Assembly (NCBI GenBank): GCA_000702085.1
Contig: JNKP01000004.1
Coordinates: 248,001 to 312,000, forward strand
Length of the DNA: 64,000 nt
From: Lachnospiraceae bacterium P6A3
GTDB lineage: Bacteria; Bacillota; Clostridia; Lachnospirales; Lachnospiraceae
Direction of reading: 5' to 3'
Shown: piece by piece, positions 1 through 11,474 of the stretch
Position numbering within the stretch: the first letter of the stretch is position 1
Layout: every line of letters starts with the position of its first letter
Translations under genes and position numbers: made by a program
The notes under the pieces: model-generated
The model's input: the letters and a program-made list of their open reading frames with translations, nothing else
Told to the model about the DNA's origin: nothing
Databases searched by the model: none

Positions 1-247
1 CACCGTGAGGATGGTATTTACCCATCGTATCACCGACGATACGTGCACTCTTTCTGTGAGGCTTATCAGGTCCGTTATTGAGTTCTACCATGGAATAGAG
101 AACTCTTCTCTGAACAGGCTTGAGTCCGTCCCTTACATCGGGAAGGGCTCTTGCCGCGATTACGCTCATTGCATAATCGATGTAGAAGGTCTCCATTTTT
201 TCTTTGAGATCTACTTCCTGTATTTTGTCAAAAATAGTATCTTCCAT
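1..247 (-). CDS. gyrA: DNA gyrase subunit A, N-terminal part (cut by left edge)
   Basis: GyrA is the DNA-breaking and rejoining subunit of gyrase, which introduces negative supercoils as an A2B2 complex. Only the first 82 codons are present. The ATG is at 247-245, preceded on the minus strand by AAAGAGGAA. The translation begins [20 protein letters not shown] and reaches the family motif [17 protein letters not shown], then GKYHPHG at the very edge, which opens the quinolone-resistance region. The catalytic tyrosine lies outside the window. It follows gyrB by 34 bases on the same strand, so the two are probably co-transcribed. Identity is certain from the motif and the position. Confidence 0.97.
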   Translation of the reverse strand, partial: MEDTIFDKIQEVDLKEKMETFYIDYAMSVIAARALPDVRDGLKPVQRRVLYSMVELNNGPDKPHRKSARIVGDTMGKYHPHG

Positions 248-281
248 AATTCCTCTTTCGAACGAAAGTCTTTATCAATTA

Positions 282-2468
<2,187 letters not shown>

Positions 2469-3554
2469 TTAAGACATTTGTCTTACATTTCCGTTTTCAA
2501 CATAAAACACTCTGTTCATGACAAATCTGTCATTAACAAAGTCGTCGATTCCGGTACAGGTTATGAATGTTTGGATATCACCTATACTGTCCAGCAAAAA
2601 TCCCTGTCTTTTTCTGTCAAGCTCCGATAAAACATCATCCAGCATAAGTACGGGACTTTCACCGGATATTTTTTTCATCATGTCTATTTCTGACAGTTTA
2701 AGGGATAATGCTGCTGTTCTCTGCTGACCCTGGGATCCAAATTTCCTGATGTCTATATCACCGGCCATAAAAGCAAAATCATCTCTGTGAGGACCGATGG
2801 ATGTCATTTTTGATTTCAGATCTCTTGCTCTCGATGCTTTGAGATTTTTCTCAAAATCTTCGACAGTGGTACTGGGTTCATAGATGATACTTATATTTTC
2901 ACGTCCTCCGGAAAGTTTGTAATGAACTTCCTTTATCTCTTCTTCGAGTTCGGACGCAAATTTGTCTCTTCTTTCAACAATCTTGGTTCCGTATGATATC
3001 AGCTGATCATCCCAGATATTCAATGATTCTTCCAGTGAATGATCGAAATAAATATCCTTGAGAACCTGATTTCTTCTGTTTAAAACTTTATTGTAATTAT
3101 TGAGATTATAGAGATAAAACTGATCTAACTGACACAGCTCCATATCTATGAATCTACGTCTGTATGTAGGTCCGTTTTTTACAATGTTGAGATCTTCCGG
3201 AGAAAAAAAGACTACTTTGCAAATACCCATAAGATCCGCAGCTTTTTTTATCCTGTTTCCGTCAATGGCAATTCCTTTTGATTTGGAACTTCTCAGATGC
3301 ATATCCACTCTTGTGGGTATTCCATCATTCTCAACAACGGTCCTTATGTGAGATTCTTCTTTACCGAATTTTACAATCTCACTGTCACGGCTTCCTTTAT
3401 GTGACTTGGTTGTGGCCGCTATATATAAAGCTTCGAGGATATTTGTCTTACCCTGTGCATTATCCCCGTAGAAGATATTGGTACCTTTATCAAATTCTAT
3501 GTTCAGTCTGTCATAGTTACGGTAATCCGTAAGTTCCAATGATTTTATGATCAC
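2469..3554 (-). CDS. recF: DNA replication and repair protein RecF
   Basis: RecF is an SMC/ABC-like ATPase that helps load RecA onto gapped DNA (RecFOR pathway). The 361-residue protein shows Walker A GDNAQGKT (30-37), an ABC-like signature region (FGSQGQQRTAALSLKLSE) and Walker B with D-loop (VLMLDDVLSELD). The start codon is GTG at 3554-3552. An ATG two bases upstream would hit a stop at once. The GTG starts one base after the yaaA stop, and its ribosome site (AAGGAAAA) lies inside the yaaA end, so translation is probably coupled. Length is normal for the family. Confidence 0.96.
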   Translation of the reverse strand: MIIKSLELTDYRNYDRLNIEFDKGTNIFYGDNAQGKTNILEALYIAATTKSHKGSRDSEIVKFGKEESHIRTVVENDGIPTRVDMHLRSSKSKGIAIDGNRIKKAADLMGICKVVFFSPEDLNIVKNGPTYRRRFIDMELCQLDQFYLYNLNNYNKVLNRRNQVLKDIYFDHSLEESLNIWDDQLISYGTKIVERRDKFASELEEEIKEVHYKLSGGRENISIIYEPSTTVEDFEKNLKASRARDLKSKMTSIGPHRDDFAFMAGDIDIRKFGSQGQQRTAALSLKLSEIDMMKKISGESPVLMLDDVLSELDRKRQGFLLDSIGDIQTFITCTGIDDFVNDRFVMNRVFYVENGNVRQMS

Positions 3555-3555
3555 A

Positions 3556-3774
3556 TCAGTTTTCCTTTTTCTTTACGATCAGACTGTTTCCCTTGTACTC
3601 GATAACATCACCGGCAATAATTTTCTTTCCTCTTTGGATTTCGGTATTGCCGTTTAACTTGACTTCACCGTTAACGATGTCATATTTTGCATCAACTCCT
3701 GACGCACATAATCCTGCTGCTTTCAAGAGCTGACCGAGTTTTATAAAATCATCTTTTATATAAAATTCTCTCAT
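3556..3774 (-). CDS. yaaA: S4-domain RNA-binding protein (YaaA/RlbA type)
   Basis: A 72-residue protein made almost entirely of one S4 RNA-binding domain (LGQLLKAAGLCASGVDAK, then EVKLNGNTEIQRGKKI). In Bacillus the same small gene sits between dnaN and recF and has been linked to ribosome assembly; the exact role here is inferred from that position. It starts 2 bases after the dnaN stop and ends one base before recF, so it is translated within the dnaN-recF operon. Confidence 0.9.
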   Translation of the reverse strand: MREFYIKDDFIKLGQLLKAAGLCASGVDAKYDIVNGEVKLNGNTEIQRGKKIIAGDVIEYKGNSLIVKKKEN

Positions 3775-3776
3775 TT

Positions 3777-4901
3777 TTATACCGCACTTATTGTTACGGG
3801 AAGCACTACATAGACATAGGACATATCATCTTTCTTGATAAAGCAGGGAGCTTTTGAATTAACAAAATCAAGCTCTATTTCTTCATCGTCTATTACATTA
3901 AGTGCATCAATAACAAATCTGGGATTGAAACCAATGATCATATCTTTTCCGGATTTTGATGCGGGAACATTTTCATTCATGTTACCGGTTGCGGAATTGA
4001 TCTTGATTGAAATGCTGTCGTCTTTAATATCAAGAACTATAGGTTTCTTATCGCCTTCTTTTACATAAATGGTAGATCTGTCAAGACATTCGGTAAGTCT
4101 CTTCTTGTTGATCTTAACTTTTGTCTCGTAATCACCTACGAGCATTTTGTTAACATCAAAGAAATTACCCTCAATGATCCTGGATACTACTCTTGTTGAT
4201 CCGAATTCGAAACTGATATGGTTAGGATTAAAAATGATCTCAATATCATCTTCAGCTCCGCCATTAATAATCCTGGAAAGTTCTTTTAAACTCTTTCCGG
4301 GAATAATTACTTTTTTGTCGGAATAATTTTCCCTGAGTTCCATCGTGCACATTGAAATACGATGGCCGTCAAGGCTGCACATTCTTACGGTGTTTTCTTT
4401 TATCTCCATGAGTTCACCCCTCATGGTCTGCTGACCGGGAGTATCCTCACTAATCTCGGCAATTGAAAAAATGGTTTTTCTGATAAGCTCTCTGAGTGAA
4501 AGCTGGCTCATTACGATATTGTCATTCTTATCAAGATCGGGAAGATATGTGAATACATCATCACTTCTTCCGGGCATGTTGTGGACAACCTGCTCACATT
4601 TAATAACGGTCTGATAATTTGAATCTGTAATGATCTCAATATCCGATGCCGAATCGGGCATTTTTCTTATAATTTCAAAAATATGTTTTGCATCAAGAGC
4701 AACGACACCTGCTTCTTCAATATTTCCGTCAATAACTGTCTCAATTCCAAGATCAAGGTTATTAACTGTAAGAGTTATCTTTCCTCCGGTAGTGTTAAAA
4801 AGAATACACTCCATAATTGACATGGTGCTTTTAGCGGGAAGAGCTCTGAGTACGGTCTGGATACCCGCAAGTAATGATGATTTGGAAGAGGATATCTTCA
4901 T
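3777..4901 (-). CDS. dnaN: DNA polymerase III beta subunit (sliding clamp)
   Basis: The ring-shaped clamp that tethers DNA polymerase III to DNA. The 374-residue length fits the three-domain family. The N-terminus (MKISSSKSSLLAGIQTVLRA) and the C-terminal end (YVYVVLPVTIS) are characteristic. The start ATG has AAAAGGAG upstream. It is separated from dnaA by 219 bases that contain DnaA-box-like and promoter-like sequences, so it probably has its own promoter as well as read-through from dnaA. Confidence 0.97.
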   Translation of the reverse strand: MKISSSKSSLLAGIQTVLRALPAKSTMSIMECILFNTTGGKITLTVNNLDLGIETVIDGNIEEAGVVALDAKHIFEIIRKMPDSASDIEIITDSNYQTVIKCEQVVHNMPGRSDDVFTYLPDLDKNDNIVMSQLSLRELIRKTIFSIAEISEDTPGQQTMRGELMEIKENTVRMCSLDGHRISMCTMELRENYSDKKVIIPGKSLKELSRIINGGAEDDIEIIFNPNHISFEFGSTRVVSRIIEGNFFDVNKMLVGDYETKVKINKKRLTECLDRSTIYVKEGDKKPIVLDIKDDSISIKINSATGNMNENVPASKSGKDMIIGFNPRFVIDALNVIDDEEIELDFVNSKAPCFIKKDDMSYVYVVLPVTISAV

Positions 4902-5120
4902 TGTGAAAAACTCCTTTTGGTGAATGAGGGCGCCTTTTTATGTTATATATAAATCTTAATCAGTATAATAAGTAATAGGGGTTGTGAACTATGTGCATAA
5001 CCTTATTTATTATACTATTTTCAAGGCTAAAATGGAATGAATAAGTATGTGAAATAGTACCGGTTATTAAATAAGTTACAAACCTTGATTCACATTCAAA
5101 AAATTATGTAAATCAGTGAT
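4902..5120 (-). promoter_or_regulatory. dnaA-dnaN intergenic region: promoter and DnaA-box candidates
   Basis: AT-rich spacer. On the minus strand there is a perfect TATAAT at 5014-5009, but the matching -35 (TTCCAT) is weak. A TTATGCACA DnaA box is present at 5000-4992 (minus), with weaker box-like sequences such as TGATTCACA near 5088. In Bacillus subtilis the unwinding element lies in this interval, so it may be the second half of a bipartite origin. That role is inferred. Confidence 0.5.
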
Positions 5121-6479
5121 TTATGACCCTGAAAGTATCTTTTTTATTCTATCCACTTTCTCCCGGGTATTTTTTCCACTTTTATTTGAATTAATATCGG
5201 CTTCTATCTTCTTACATCCGCTGATTACGGTAGTATGATCGCTTCTGTGAAGGTTATGGGCTATCTGCTGATATGTAATTCCGAGCATATCGTATGCCAG
5301 GTACATGATTATATGTCTGGGATAGACAATATCCGCATTTCTCTTATTTGACATTATGGCGTCTTTGCTGGCATTACATTCCTGACAAACCACATCTACT
5401 ATACGGTCAAAAGTAATCATGTTGGATTCTGCCGGATAAATGAAGTCTTTAAGGGCTTCTTTTGCAAAATCCATGTCAGGTTCACTGTTGTTATTAAGCT
5501 TTGAAAAAGCGATTATCTTGTTGAGAGCTCCTTCAAGTTCTCTGATATTTGACTTTATATTGGAAGCAATATAGTCGATTATCTCTTCACTTATCTTAAT
5601 ATTGTACTTTTCCGCATCATTTTTAAGTATTGCGGATCTTGTTTCATAGTCGGGAGGGGTTATATCTACGGTCATTCCCCACGCGAATCTTGATATATAT
5701 CTGTCATCAAGGGACTTAAATTCCTTAAAATTCTTATCTGATGAAAGAATTATCTGTTTTCCGGCATCATGAAGGGTATTGAAAGTGTGGAAAAACTCTT
5801 CCTGAGTTGCTTCTTTTCCTATAATAAACTGGATATCGTCGATCATAAGTACATCAACGGTACGGTATTTATCACGGAGTTTACTCATTGAATCGGCACT
5901 GTTACCGCTTCTTAATGACTCAATAACGTCATTTGTAAACTGTTCACTGGTAACATATATGACCTTTTTTGAGGGATCTTTCTTTAATATAAAGTGACCT
6001 ATAGACTGCATAAGATGGGTTTTTCCGAGTCCGGGGCCTCCGTATATATAGAGGGGATTCCAGGTTTTACCGGGATCTTCGGCAACCGCAACAGATACCT
6101 GATGAGCCATTTTATTGTTATTACCTACGACAAAAGACTCAAAAGTATAATCGGGATTCAGAGTATCGTTATCAACCTTGGTTTCTTCAGGCTCAATAAC
6201 GGTATTGCTGTTGTTTAAAATGAACTTAACGGAAATTATCTGACCGAGTTCTTCACCTATAACGGTCTCAAAATACAGCTTAAACTTATTATTTAAGTAA
6301 CCGAGTGCTCTTTCGTCTTCTTTTTCGGAACGGATATATACGGTATTACCGGATACTTCACAGAATTCCAGGTTTTCAAACCAGAGATGATATGTAATAT
6401 CGGATACTGCTGCCTCTCTCTGTATTTTTCTCTTGATCTCTTCCCAGTATTCTTCGTTGGTAAATTTCTCTGCGTTCAT
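5121..6479 (-). CDS. dnaA: Chromosomal replication initiator protein DnaA
   Basis: AAA+ initiator that binds oriC boxes and melts DNA. The 452-residue protein has domain I (1 to about 85), a short linker, then the AAA+ core with Walker A GGPGLGKT (147-154), Walker B LMIDDIQF and sensor region ILSSDKNFKEF. The C-terminal helix-turn-helix contains the DnaA signature HRSDHTTVISG near residue 415. The only strong ribosome-site match (AGGAG) is 17 bases upstream of the ATG, which is unusually far. A promoter candidate is at 6577-6549 on the minus strand. Confidence 0.97.
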   Translation of the reverse strand: MNAEKFTNEEYWEEIKRKIQREAAVSDITYHLWFENLEFCEVSGNTVYIRSEKEDERALGYLNNKFKLYFETVIGEELGQIISVKFILNNSNTVIEPEETKVDNDTLNPDYTFESFVVGNNNKMAHQVSVAVAEDPGKTWNPLYIYGGPGLGKTHLMQSIGHFILKKDPSKKVIYVTSEQFTNDVIESLRSGNSADSMSKLRDKYRTVDVLMIDDIQFIIGKEATQEEFFHTFNTLHDAGKQIILSSDKNFKEFKSLDDRYISRFAWGMTVDITPPDYETRSAILKNDAEKYNIKISEEIIDYIASNIKSNIRELEGALNKIIAFSKLNNNSEPDMDFAKEALKDFIYPAESNMITFDRIVDVVCQECNASKDAIMSNKRNADIVYPRHIIMYLAYDMLGITYQQIAHNLHRSDHTTVISGCKKIEADINSNKSGKNTREKVDRIKKILSGS

Positions 6480-6548
6480 AGGTTGTTTAAGTATTTCTCC
6501 TGATTATTTATACAGCTTAAAAAAGCCCAAAAATAAGGCTGCCGTACC

Positions 6549-6577
6549 ATTTTATAATGGATGGATTTTTTATTCAA
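6549..6577 (-). promoter_or_regulatory. Candidate dnaA promoter
   Basis: On the minus strand TTGAAT (6577-6572) and TAAAAT (6554-6549) are 17 bases apart, pointing at dnaA. DnaA boxes lie just upstream from 6609, which suits DnaA autoregulation. About 10-30 bases downstream, the minus strand has a small GC hairpin followed by T6 (6540-6519), a possible weak attenuator. Confidence 0.55.
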
Positions 6578-6600
6578 ATCGGGTTATTCCCTTTTATGCG

Positions 6601-6850
6601 TTTGCGGGTTTTCCACAATTGTGGATTAAGTACTGAAATGAGGCAAAGCAGTTTTTTGACAGGAATAATTGTAATTTATGTGGAAAACAGGTATCCAATT
6701 TATAAAGTGGGAAAATGTAGGTATTTACTGGCTTTTTGGGTTGTTTGACATAAAAAAGTTTATAATTTCGGGTAAATATCCACATCTTTTTCACTAAATG
6801 GGGATAAGATTTTAGGTGATATTTAAAGTGGATAACTCTGTGGAAAAGAA
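6601..6850. other. oriC: Chromosomal origin (oriC) with DnaA-box cluster
   Basis: The 579-base interval between dnaA and rpmH holds no convincing gene. DnaA-box-like 9-mers (consensus TTATCCACA) are: TTTTCCACA at 6609-6617, inverted TAATCCACA at 6628-6620, TTTTCCACA at 6687-6679, ATATCCACA at 6776-6784, TTATCCCCA at 6807-6799, TTATCCACT at 6835-6827 and TTTTCCACA at 6847-6839. Most are one mismatch from consensus. The first two form an inverted pair. The surrounding DNA is very AT-rich. Genes diverge from this interval, as expected of an origin. The precise unwinding site is not determined. Confidence 0.85.
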
Positions 6851-6924
6851 AATTTTTCAACATTTTTTAAGGAGTTCAAAATCCTGATTTTTCCCTAAAA
6901 TTAAATAAAAACCGCTATTTTTGC

Positions 6925-6953
6925 TTGACACTCTTTCTTTAATTAATTACAAT
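6925..6953 (+). promoter_or_regulatory. Strong promoter of rpmH
   Basis: TTGACA at 6925-6930 and TACAAT at 6948-6953 with a 17-base spacer, about 105 bases upstream of rpmH. The leader that follows has two short hairpins (around ACTGATCTCAGGTAGTGAGATC and GTTGATTAAGGTTTATCAAC) before a perfect ribosome site. Confidence 0.8.
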
Positions 6954-7058
6954 CTGTTTTGTGTCGTTTCTGACTGATCTCAGGTAGTGAGATCCCCCGT
7001 GTTGATTAAGGTTTATCAACACTAAGCGAAGAGATTGATTAAAAGGAGGTGTTTCCTT

Positions 7059-7193
7059 ATGAAGATGACATTTCAGCCTAAGAAAAAGTCTCATGCCAAG
7101 GTTCACGGTTTCAGAGCAAGAATGTCTTCAGCCGGTGGACGTAAGGTTCTTCAGAGCAGAAGAGCAAAGGGCAGAAAGAAATTATCGGCTTAA
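7059..7193 (+). CDS. rpmH: 50S ribosomal protein L34
   Basis: A 44-residue very basic protein starting [19 protein letters not shown] and ending [11 protein letters not shown]. This is the L34 family (usual length 44-46), a structural protein of the large ribosomal subunit. The start has an excellent AAAAGGAGGTG ribosome site 8 bases upstream. It is the first gene to the right of oriC and is followed at once by a terminator hairpin. Confidence 0.97.
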   Translation: MKMTFQPKKKSHAKVHGFRARMSSAGGRKVLQSRRAKGRKKLSA

Positions 7194-7197
7194 AAGT

Positions 7198-7228
7198 AAA
7201 GGTCACATTTGATGTGACCTTTGTTTTT
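7198..7228 (+). terminator. Intrinsic terminator between rpmH and rnpA
   Basis: Perfect 11-bp stem AAAGGTCACAT / ATGTGACCTTT (7198-7208 and 7212-7222) with a TTG loop, followed by GTTTTT. It lies 4 bases after rpmH and 13 bases before rnpA. It probably reduces read-through so that L34 is made in excess over RNase P protein. Confidence 0.85.
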
Positions 7229-7241
7229 CCGCATATTTAAA

Positions 7242-7580
7242 ATGGAAAGATTAAGAAAGAACGCGCAGTTTTCGGAAGTTTACCGTACACACAACTCCTT
7301 CGCAGACAGATTTTTGATAATGTATGTCAGAAAAAACGGTGAAACTTATAACCGGGTAGGCGTAAGTATCAGTAAAAAAGTCGGAAACAGTGTCGTAAGA
7401 CACCGGGTAAAGCGATTAGTTAAGGAAGCTTTTCGTAATTCCGAGCATATGTTCAATAGTGGTTTGGACATAGTATTTGTAGCCAAGAAAAATGCTGCAT
7501 CAATGTCGTATGAAGAGACCGTGAAATCTCTGATGGGTCTTGCAGCTTCCCATCACATCCTGCAAAAAGCAGGCAATTGA
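7242..7580 (+). CDS. rnpA: Ribonuclease P protein component
   Basis: Protein cofactor of RNase P, which removes tRNA 5' leaders. 112 residues from the chosen ATG at 7242 (MERLRKNAQFSEVYR). An upstream in-frame TTG at 7221 lies inside the terminator and is rejected. The family motif NRVGVSISKKVGNSVVRHRVKR with its basic RNR-like cleft is present. There is no clear ribosome site between the terminator T-run and the ATG, so expression probably depends on limited read-through from the rpmH promoter. Confidence 0.95.
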   Translation: MERLRKNAQFSEVYRTHNSFADRFLIMYVRKNGETYNRVGVSISKKVGNSVVRHRVKRLVKEAFRNSEHMFNSGLDIVFVAKKNAASMSYEETVKSLMGLAASHHILQKAGN

Positions 7581-7592
7581 TCATATATATTT

Positions 7593-7832
7593 ATGAAGAG
7601 ATTTCTTATTTGGTTGATCTCAATTTATCAGAAATATTTCTCTCCTCTTAAGAGATACAGATGTCCCTATTATCCTACCTGTTCGGTTTACGGTAAGGAA
7701 GCTATTCAGGTACACGGAGCATTTGTGGGATCTTTACTTGCTTTGTGGAGAATCTTAAGATGTAATCCTTTCTCACACGGAGGTTATGATCCCGTTCCTA
7801 AGATGAGGAAGAAATATTCAGGGAGATTTTAA
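7593..7832 (+). CDS. yidD: Membrane protein insertion efficiency factor YidD
   Basis: 79-residue membrane-associated protein that aids YidC/Sec insertion. It shows the family pattern: an amphipathic N-terminus, SIYQKYFSPL, CPYYPTCSVYGKEAIQVHG and RILRCNPFSHGGYDPVP. It begins 12 bases after rnpA. Its stop shares one base with the yidC start (TAATG), so the two are translationally coupled. Confidence 0.94.
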   Translation: MKRFLIWLISIYQKYFSPLKRYRCPYYPTCSVYGKEAIQVHGAFVGSLLALWRILRCNPFSHGGYDPVPKMRKKYSGRF

Positions 7833-9166
7833 TGTATTTTACTTTATTAACACCTAATTCCACTCCTATCTTCAAGTACATCGTTTGGATACTCGGTAAG
7901 ATAATGGAGGGATTGTTCTTTGTTCTTGATAAGATCGGAATCCCGAACATAGGTATAGCAATCATACTTTTTACTATTTTTGTAAACGTATGTATGATTC
8001 CTCTTACTTATAAGCAGCAGAAGTTCTCAAAGCTTTCGCTTAAGATCAATCCTGAGATCAAAGCCATTCAGAAGAAATATAACGGCAAAAAAGACCAGGA
8101 TTCGATGATGAAAATGCAGGCTGAGACTCAGGCTGTTTATGCAAAGTACGGAGTTTCCCAGGCCGGAAGCTGTGTTACTCTGCTTATTCAGTTCCCTATT
8201 CTCATAGCTCTGTACAGAGTTATCTATCAGATTCCCGCTTATGTAACCAAGATCGGAGATACTTTCAGAGTACTTGCCGATAAGATCGTTGCTACCGATG
8301 GCGGCGCATTCATCACTGAGAATACTGCTGAACTTGCCAGCGTTAAGTCTGCCATATCAATGTATTCCAAGAACCTTACAAAAGAAGGTAATCTTACCAA
8401 CGGAATCATCGATGTTCTCAACAGAGTATCGACTTCCGATATGGCTCAGATCAGTGAGCATTACGGTCTTGCAGATGCTTCCATAAACGGACAGCAGATT
8501 CTCTCCACTCTTGACGCATCGGGAAAGGTTGTTACCAAGGGACTTCTTGATACTTATAACAACTTCCTCGGACTTAATATAGTCAATTCACCTTTGAATA
8601 TTATTAAGGAAAGCTTTGCAAGTCATGCTTATCTTCTGATGATCATGGCTATCCTGATCCCTCTTTTATCGGGATTCACCCAGTGGCTTTCAATCAAGCT
8701 TGCTCCCAATCAGCCTCAGCCTACAGGTGATAATTCACAGGCCGATTCAATGGCGCAGTCAATGAAGACCATGAATGTAATGATGCCCCTTATGTCTGTA
8801 TGGTTTGCGTTTTCATTCCCCGCAGGTATGGGTATCTACTGGATTGCAAATGCTGTTGTTCGTATCGTTCTTCAGATCTGCATGAATAAGCGTATCGATA
8901 AGATAGATATTAACGAGCTTATCGAGAAAAATGCCGAAAAGAGTAAGAAAAAGCTCGAACAGATTCAGGCTAATCAGGAAAGAATGCAGGCATATGCGGC
9001 AATGAATACCCGCAGCATTCAGACCAAGGCTTCTTATGTAAATAAGGCTGCTTCCGATGATGATGTTGAAGGCGCGGAAGTAAGTAAGTCTGCCGATTAT
9101 GCTCCCGGATCACTGGCTGCCAAAGCAAATCTGGTAAGCGAATTCAATAAGAGAAACAGTAAGTGA
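7832..9166 (+). CDS. yidC: Membrane insertase YidC/OxaA/SpoIIIJ
   Basis: Inserts and folds inner-membrane proteins. 444 residues, with an N-terminal membrane anchor, then IALFTIF-type transmembrane helices, the cytoplasmic loop (LTYKQQKFSKLSLKINPEIKAIQKKY) that carries the conserved basic patch, and later helices (SCVTLLIQFPILIALYRVIYQ; MNVMMPLMSVWFAFSFPAGMGIYWIAN). An extended loop of about 120 residues between the second and third core helices is longer than in Bacillus. The basic C-terminal tail (KSKKKLEQIQ) fits ribosome contact. In operon with yidD and jag. Confidence 0.95.
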   Translation: MYFTLLTPNSTPIFKYIVWILGKIMEGLFFVLDKIGIPNIGIAIILFTIFVNVCMIPLTYKQQKFSKLSLKINPEIKAIQKKYNGKKDQDSMMKMQAETQAVYAKYGVSQAGSCVTLLIQFPILIALYRVIYQIPAYVTKIGDTFRVLADKIVATDGGAFITENTAELASVKSAISMYSKNLTKEGNLTNGIIDVLNRVSTSDMAQISEHYGLADASINGQQILSTLDASGKVVTKGLLDTYNNFLGLNIVNSPLNIIKESFASHAYLLMIMAILIPLLSGFTQWLSIKLAPNQPQPTGDNSQADSMAQSMKTMNVMMPLMSVWFAFSFPAGMGIYWIANAVVRIVLQICMNKRIDKIDINELIEKNAEKSKKKLEQIQANQERMQAYAAMNTRSIQTKASYVNKAASDDDVEGAEVSKSADYAPGSLAAKANLVSEFNKRNSK

Positions 9167-9178
9167 GGTCACATATAG

Positions 9179-9976
9179 ATGGATTATAAAGAATATACAG
9201 GTAAGTCGGTAAATGATCTGATCACTGATGCCTGCCAGGATCTTGGAGTTACCAGTGACAGACTTGATTACGTTGTTGTATCGGAAGGATCTTCAGGTTT
9301 CCTCGGACTCGGTTCCAAAAATGCGGTTATCAAAGCACGCATTAAATCCGATGAAGTTCCTGCTGAGGAAAATAAAGCAGAAGAGAGCACTCAGGAAGTA
9401 AAGACCGAAGAAGCTCCTGTAAAAAAATCTGAATCGGAGAAGATCATTCCCGTATCCGATCCTGCCAAATACGAAGCAATCGCCGTTAAATTCCTTGAGG
9501 ATGTTTTCAAGGCAATGGAACTTGAAGCTCAGATCAAGACTTCTTTTGAACTTTCCGAAAATGCTCTCGATATCGAACTTCTCGGAAATGATATGGGAAT
9601 CCTTATCGGAAAAAGAGGAGCAACTCTTGATTCACTTCAGTATCTTGTAAGCCTTGTAGTAAACAAGGAAAGCGAGCAGTATATCAGAGTTAAGGTAGAT
9701 ACCGAAGATTACAGAGAGAGAAGAAGAGCAACTCTTGAGAATCTTGCCAAGAATGTTTCTTCAAAGGTTAAGAGAACAGGCCGTCCCTACGAGCTTGAAT
9801 CAATGAATCCTTATGAGAGAAGAATTATTCATTCCGCACTTCAGGATAACGATTATGTATATACCTACAGTGAGGGAGAAGGTTCCAACAGACACATTGT
9901 TGTCGCTCTCAAAGAAGGTGTAAAGCCTACCGGAGATCGCGGTCGTTATAACGGACGCAGGGGCAGAAGATATTGA
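9179..9976 (+). CDS. jag: RNA-binding protein Jag (KhpB/EloR), Jag_N-KH-R3H
   Basis: 265 residues in the usual order: Jag-N domain (MDYKEYTGKSVNDLITDAC), an acidic linker of about 45 residues rich in Glu/Lys, a KH domain (MGILIGKRGATLDSLQYLVSLV), and an R3H domain near the C-terminus (ESMNPYERRIIHSALQ). It ends in a basic Arg/Gly tail (RGRYNGRRGRR). The family binds RNA and in Gram-positives is tied to cell elongation. Twelve bases after yidC, as is typical. Confidence 0.94.
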   Translation: MDYKEYTGKSVNDLITDACQDLGVTSDRLDYVVVSEGSSGFLGLGSKNAVIKARIKSDEVPAEENKAEESTQEVKTEEAPVKKSESEKIIPVSDPAKYEAIAVKFLEDVFKAMELEAQIKTSFELSENALDIELLGNDMGILIGKRGATLDSLQYLVSLVVNKESEQYIRVKVDTEDYRERRRATLENLAKNVSSKVKRTGRPYELESMNPYERRIIHSALQDNDYVYTYSEGEGSNRHIVVALKEGVKPTGDRGRYNGRRGRRY

Positions 9977-9996
9977 TCCGTAAGATTTAACCCTAC

Positions 9997-10026
9997 AGGG
10001 CCATGGCATCTGCCTTGGCCCTTTTT
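9997..10026 (+). terminator. Intrinsic terminator between jag and mnmE
   Basis: AGGGCCA (9997-10003) pairs with TGGCCCT (10016-10022), and an inner GGC/GCC extends the stem past one mismatch. It is followed by TTTTT to 10026. The mnmE ATG begins only 7 bases later. Confidence 0.8.
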
Positions 10027-10033
10027 ATAAAAT

Positions 10034-11473
10034 ATGTCGGAAGTAAAGTCATCAACAATTGCAGCAATCTCAACCGCATTGTCGGAATCGGGAATAGGAA
10101 TTGTCAGAGTCAGCGGACCTGATGCCGTTTCTGTGTGCTCTGATATTTTATTTGATTCCAGGGGACAAAAAGTGCTCGGTTCCATGGAGGCTTCTTCTTT
10201 CAGACATTTATATGTTAAAGACGGAGAAGAGACCATCGATGAATGTATTGCTTTGTTATATAAAGCACCTCATTCATACACCGGTGAAGATATAGTTGAA
10301 ATTCAGTGCCATGGCGGTGTTTTTCTGCTTAAAAAAGTTCTTGATCTTGTTATCAAAAAAGGCGCGGCCCATGCCATGCCCGGAGAATTTACAAGAAGAG
10401 CTTTTTTAAACGGTAAAATGGATCTTGCTCAGGCGGAAGCTGTAATGGATCTTATTTCATCAAGATCCGAAGCGGCTCTTAAAGCATCGAGAGATCAGAT
10501 GTCCGGCAGAGTGTCCGATGTCATCAAAGAACTCAGGGCAAAGCTTTTATATGAAACGGCATATATAGAATCAGCCATTGATGATCCGGAGCATTACGAT
10601 CTGACGGGATATGACGATCATATTGAAGAAGTTGTAAAAACAGTTTCAAGTGAGATAAAAAAGCTTATTGCCTCTTATGATTCCGGAAGATTCGTAAGAG
10701 AAGGTATTAATACGTGTATTGCCGGCTGTCCCAATTCCGGTAAATCTTCTCTATTAAATCTGCTTACCGGGCAAGACAGAGCCATTGTTTCCGACATTCC
10801 CGGAACAACAAGGGATACGATAGAAGAATATGTAAGACTTGACGAAATTCTCCTCAAGTTAACCGATACCGCAGGTATCCGTAAAACAGACGATCCTATT
10901 GAAAGCATCGGTACCAAAAAGGCAATGGATGCAGCATCGGGAGCGGATCTGGTTCTTTTTATGATTGATGCTTCTGAGCTGTTGACTACGGATGATATGG
11001 AAATCTTTTCATCCGTTTATACGAGAAAATGTATTATCATATTAAACAAAGCAGATAAGACTCTTAAGATAAGACCTAAGGATATATATGAGCATTTCAG
11101 GTATTCTGCGGATCCTTCGCTTCAGGAAATTTCCGAAACGGAATTTTTTGACAGATATCCCTGTATCATAATGTCTGCATCGGGCGGACAGGGTCTTGAT
11201 GATCTTAAGAGATGTATTAAGAAACTGTTTATGTCAGGAGAGATAACTTCATCATCCGAGGTTGTGATCACGGGACTCAGACATAAGGAACTTCTGATGC
11301 AGGCTGATGAATCACTGGGAAATGTTCTTGAGTGTATTTCATCCGGCATGGAGACTGATATTTATACCGTAGATCTGTACGATGCTTACAGGTCTCTCGG
11401 ACTTATAATCGGAGAAGAGATCGGTGATGATCTTGCCAATGAGATCTTCTCAAAATTCTGTATGGGCAAATAA
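10034..11473 (+). CDS. mnmE: tRNA modification GTPase MnmE
   Basis: With MnmG, adds the aminomethyl-type group to U34 of certain tRNAs. 479 residues: an N-terminal folate-binding domain, a helical domain, and an inserted G domain with G1 [10 protein letters not shown], switch IPGTTRDT, G3 DTAGI and G4 NKAD. It ends in the FCMGK motif that supplies the essential Cys of the family (C-x-G-K). The ATG is only 7 bases after a terminator T-run and no Shine-Dalgarno is visible. mnmG starts 1 base after its stop. Confidence 0.96.
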   Translation: MSEVKSSTIAAISTALSESGIGIVRVSGPDAVSVCSDILFDSRGQKVLGSMEASSFRHLYVKDGEETIDECIALLYKAPHSYTGEDIVEIQCHGGVFLLKKVLDLVIKKGAAHAMPGEFTRRAFLNGKMDLAQAEAVMDLISSRSEAALKASRDQMSGRVSDVIKELRAKLLYETAYIESAIDDPEHYDLTGYDDHIEEVVKTVSSEIKKLIASYDSGRFVREGINTCIAGCPNSGKSSLLNLLTGQDRAIVSDIPGTTRDTIEEYVRLDEILLKLTDTAGIRKTDDPIESIGTKKAMDAASGADLVLFMIDASELLTTDDMEIFSSVYTRKCIIILNKADKTLKIRPKDIYEHFRYSADPSLQEISETEFFDRYPCIIMSASGGQGLDDLKRCIKKLFMSGEITSSSEVVITGLRHKELLMQADESLGNVLECISSGMETDIYTVDLYDAYRSLGLIIGEEIGDDLANEIFSKFCMGK

Positions 11474-11474
11474 A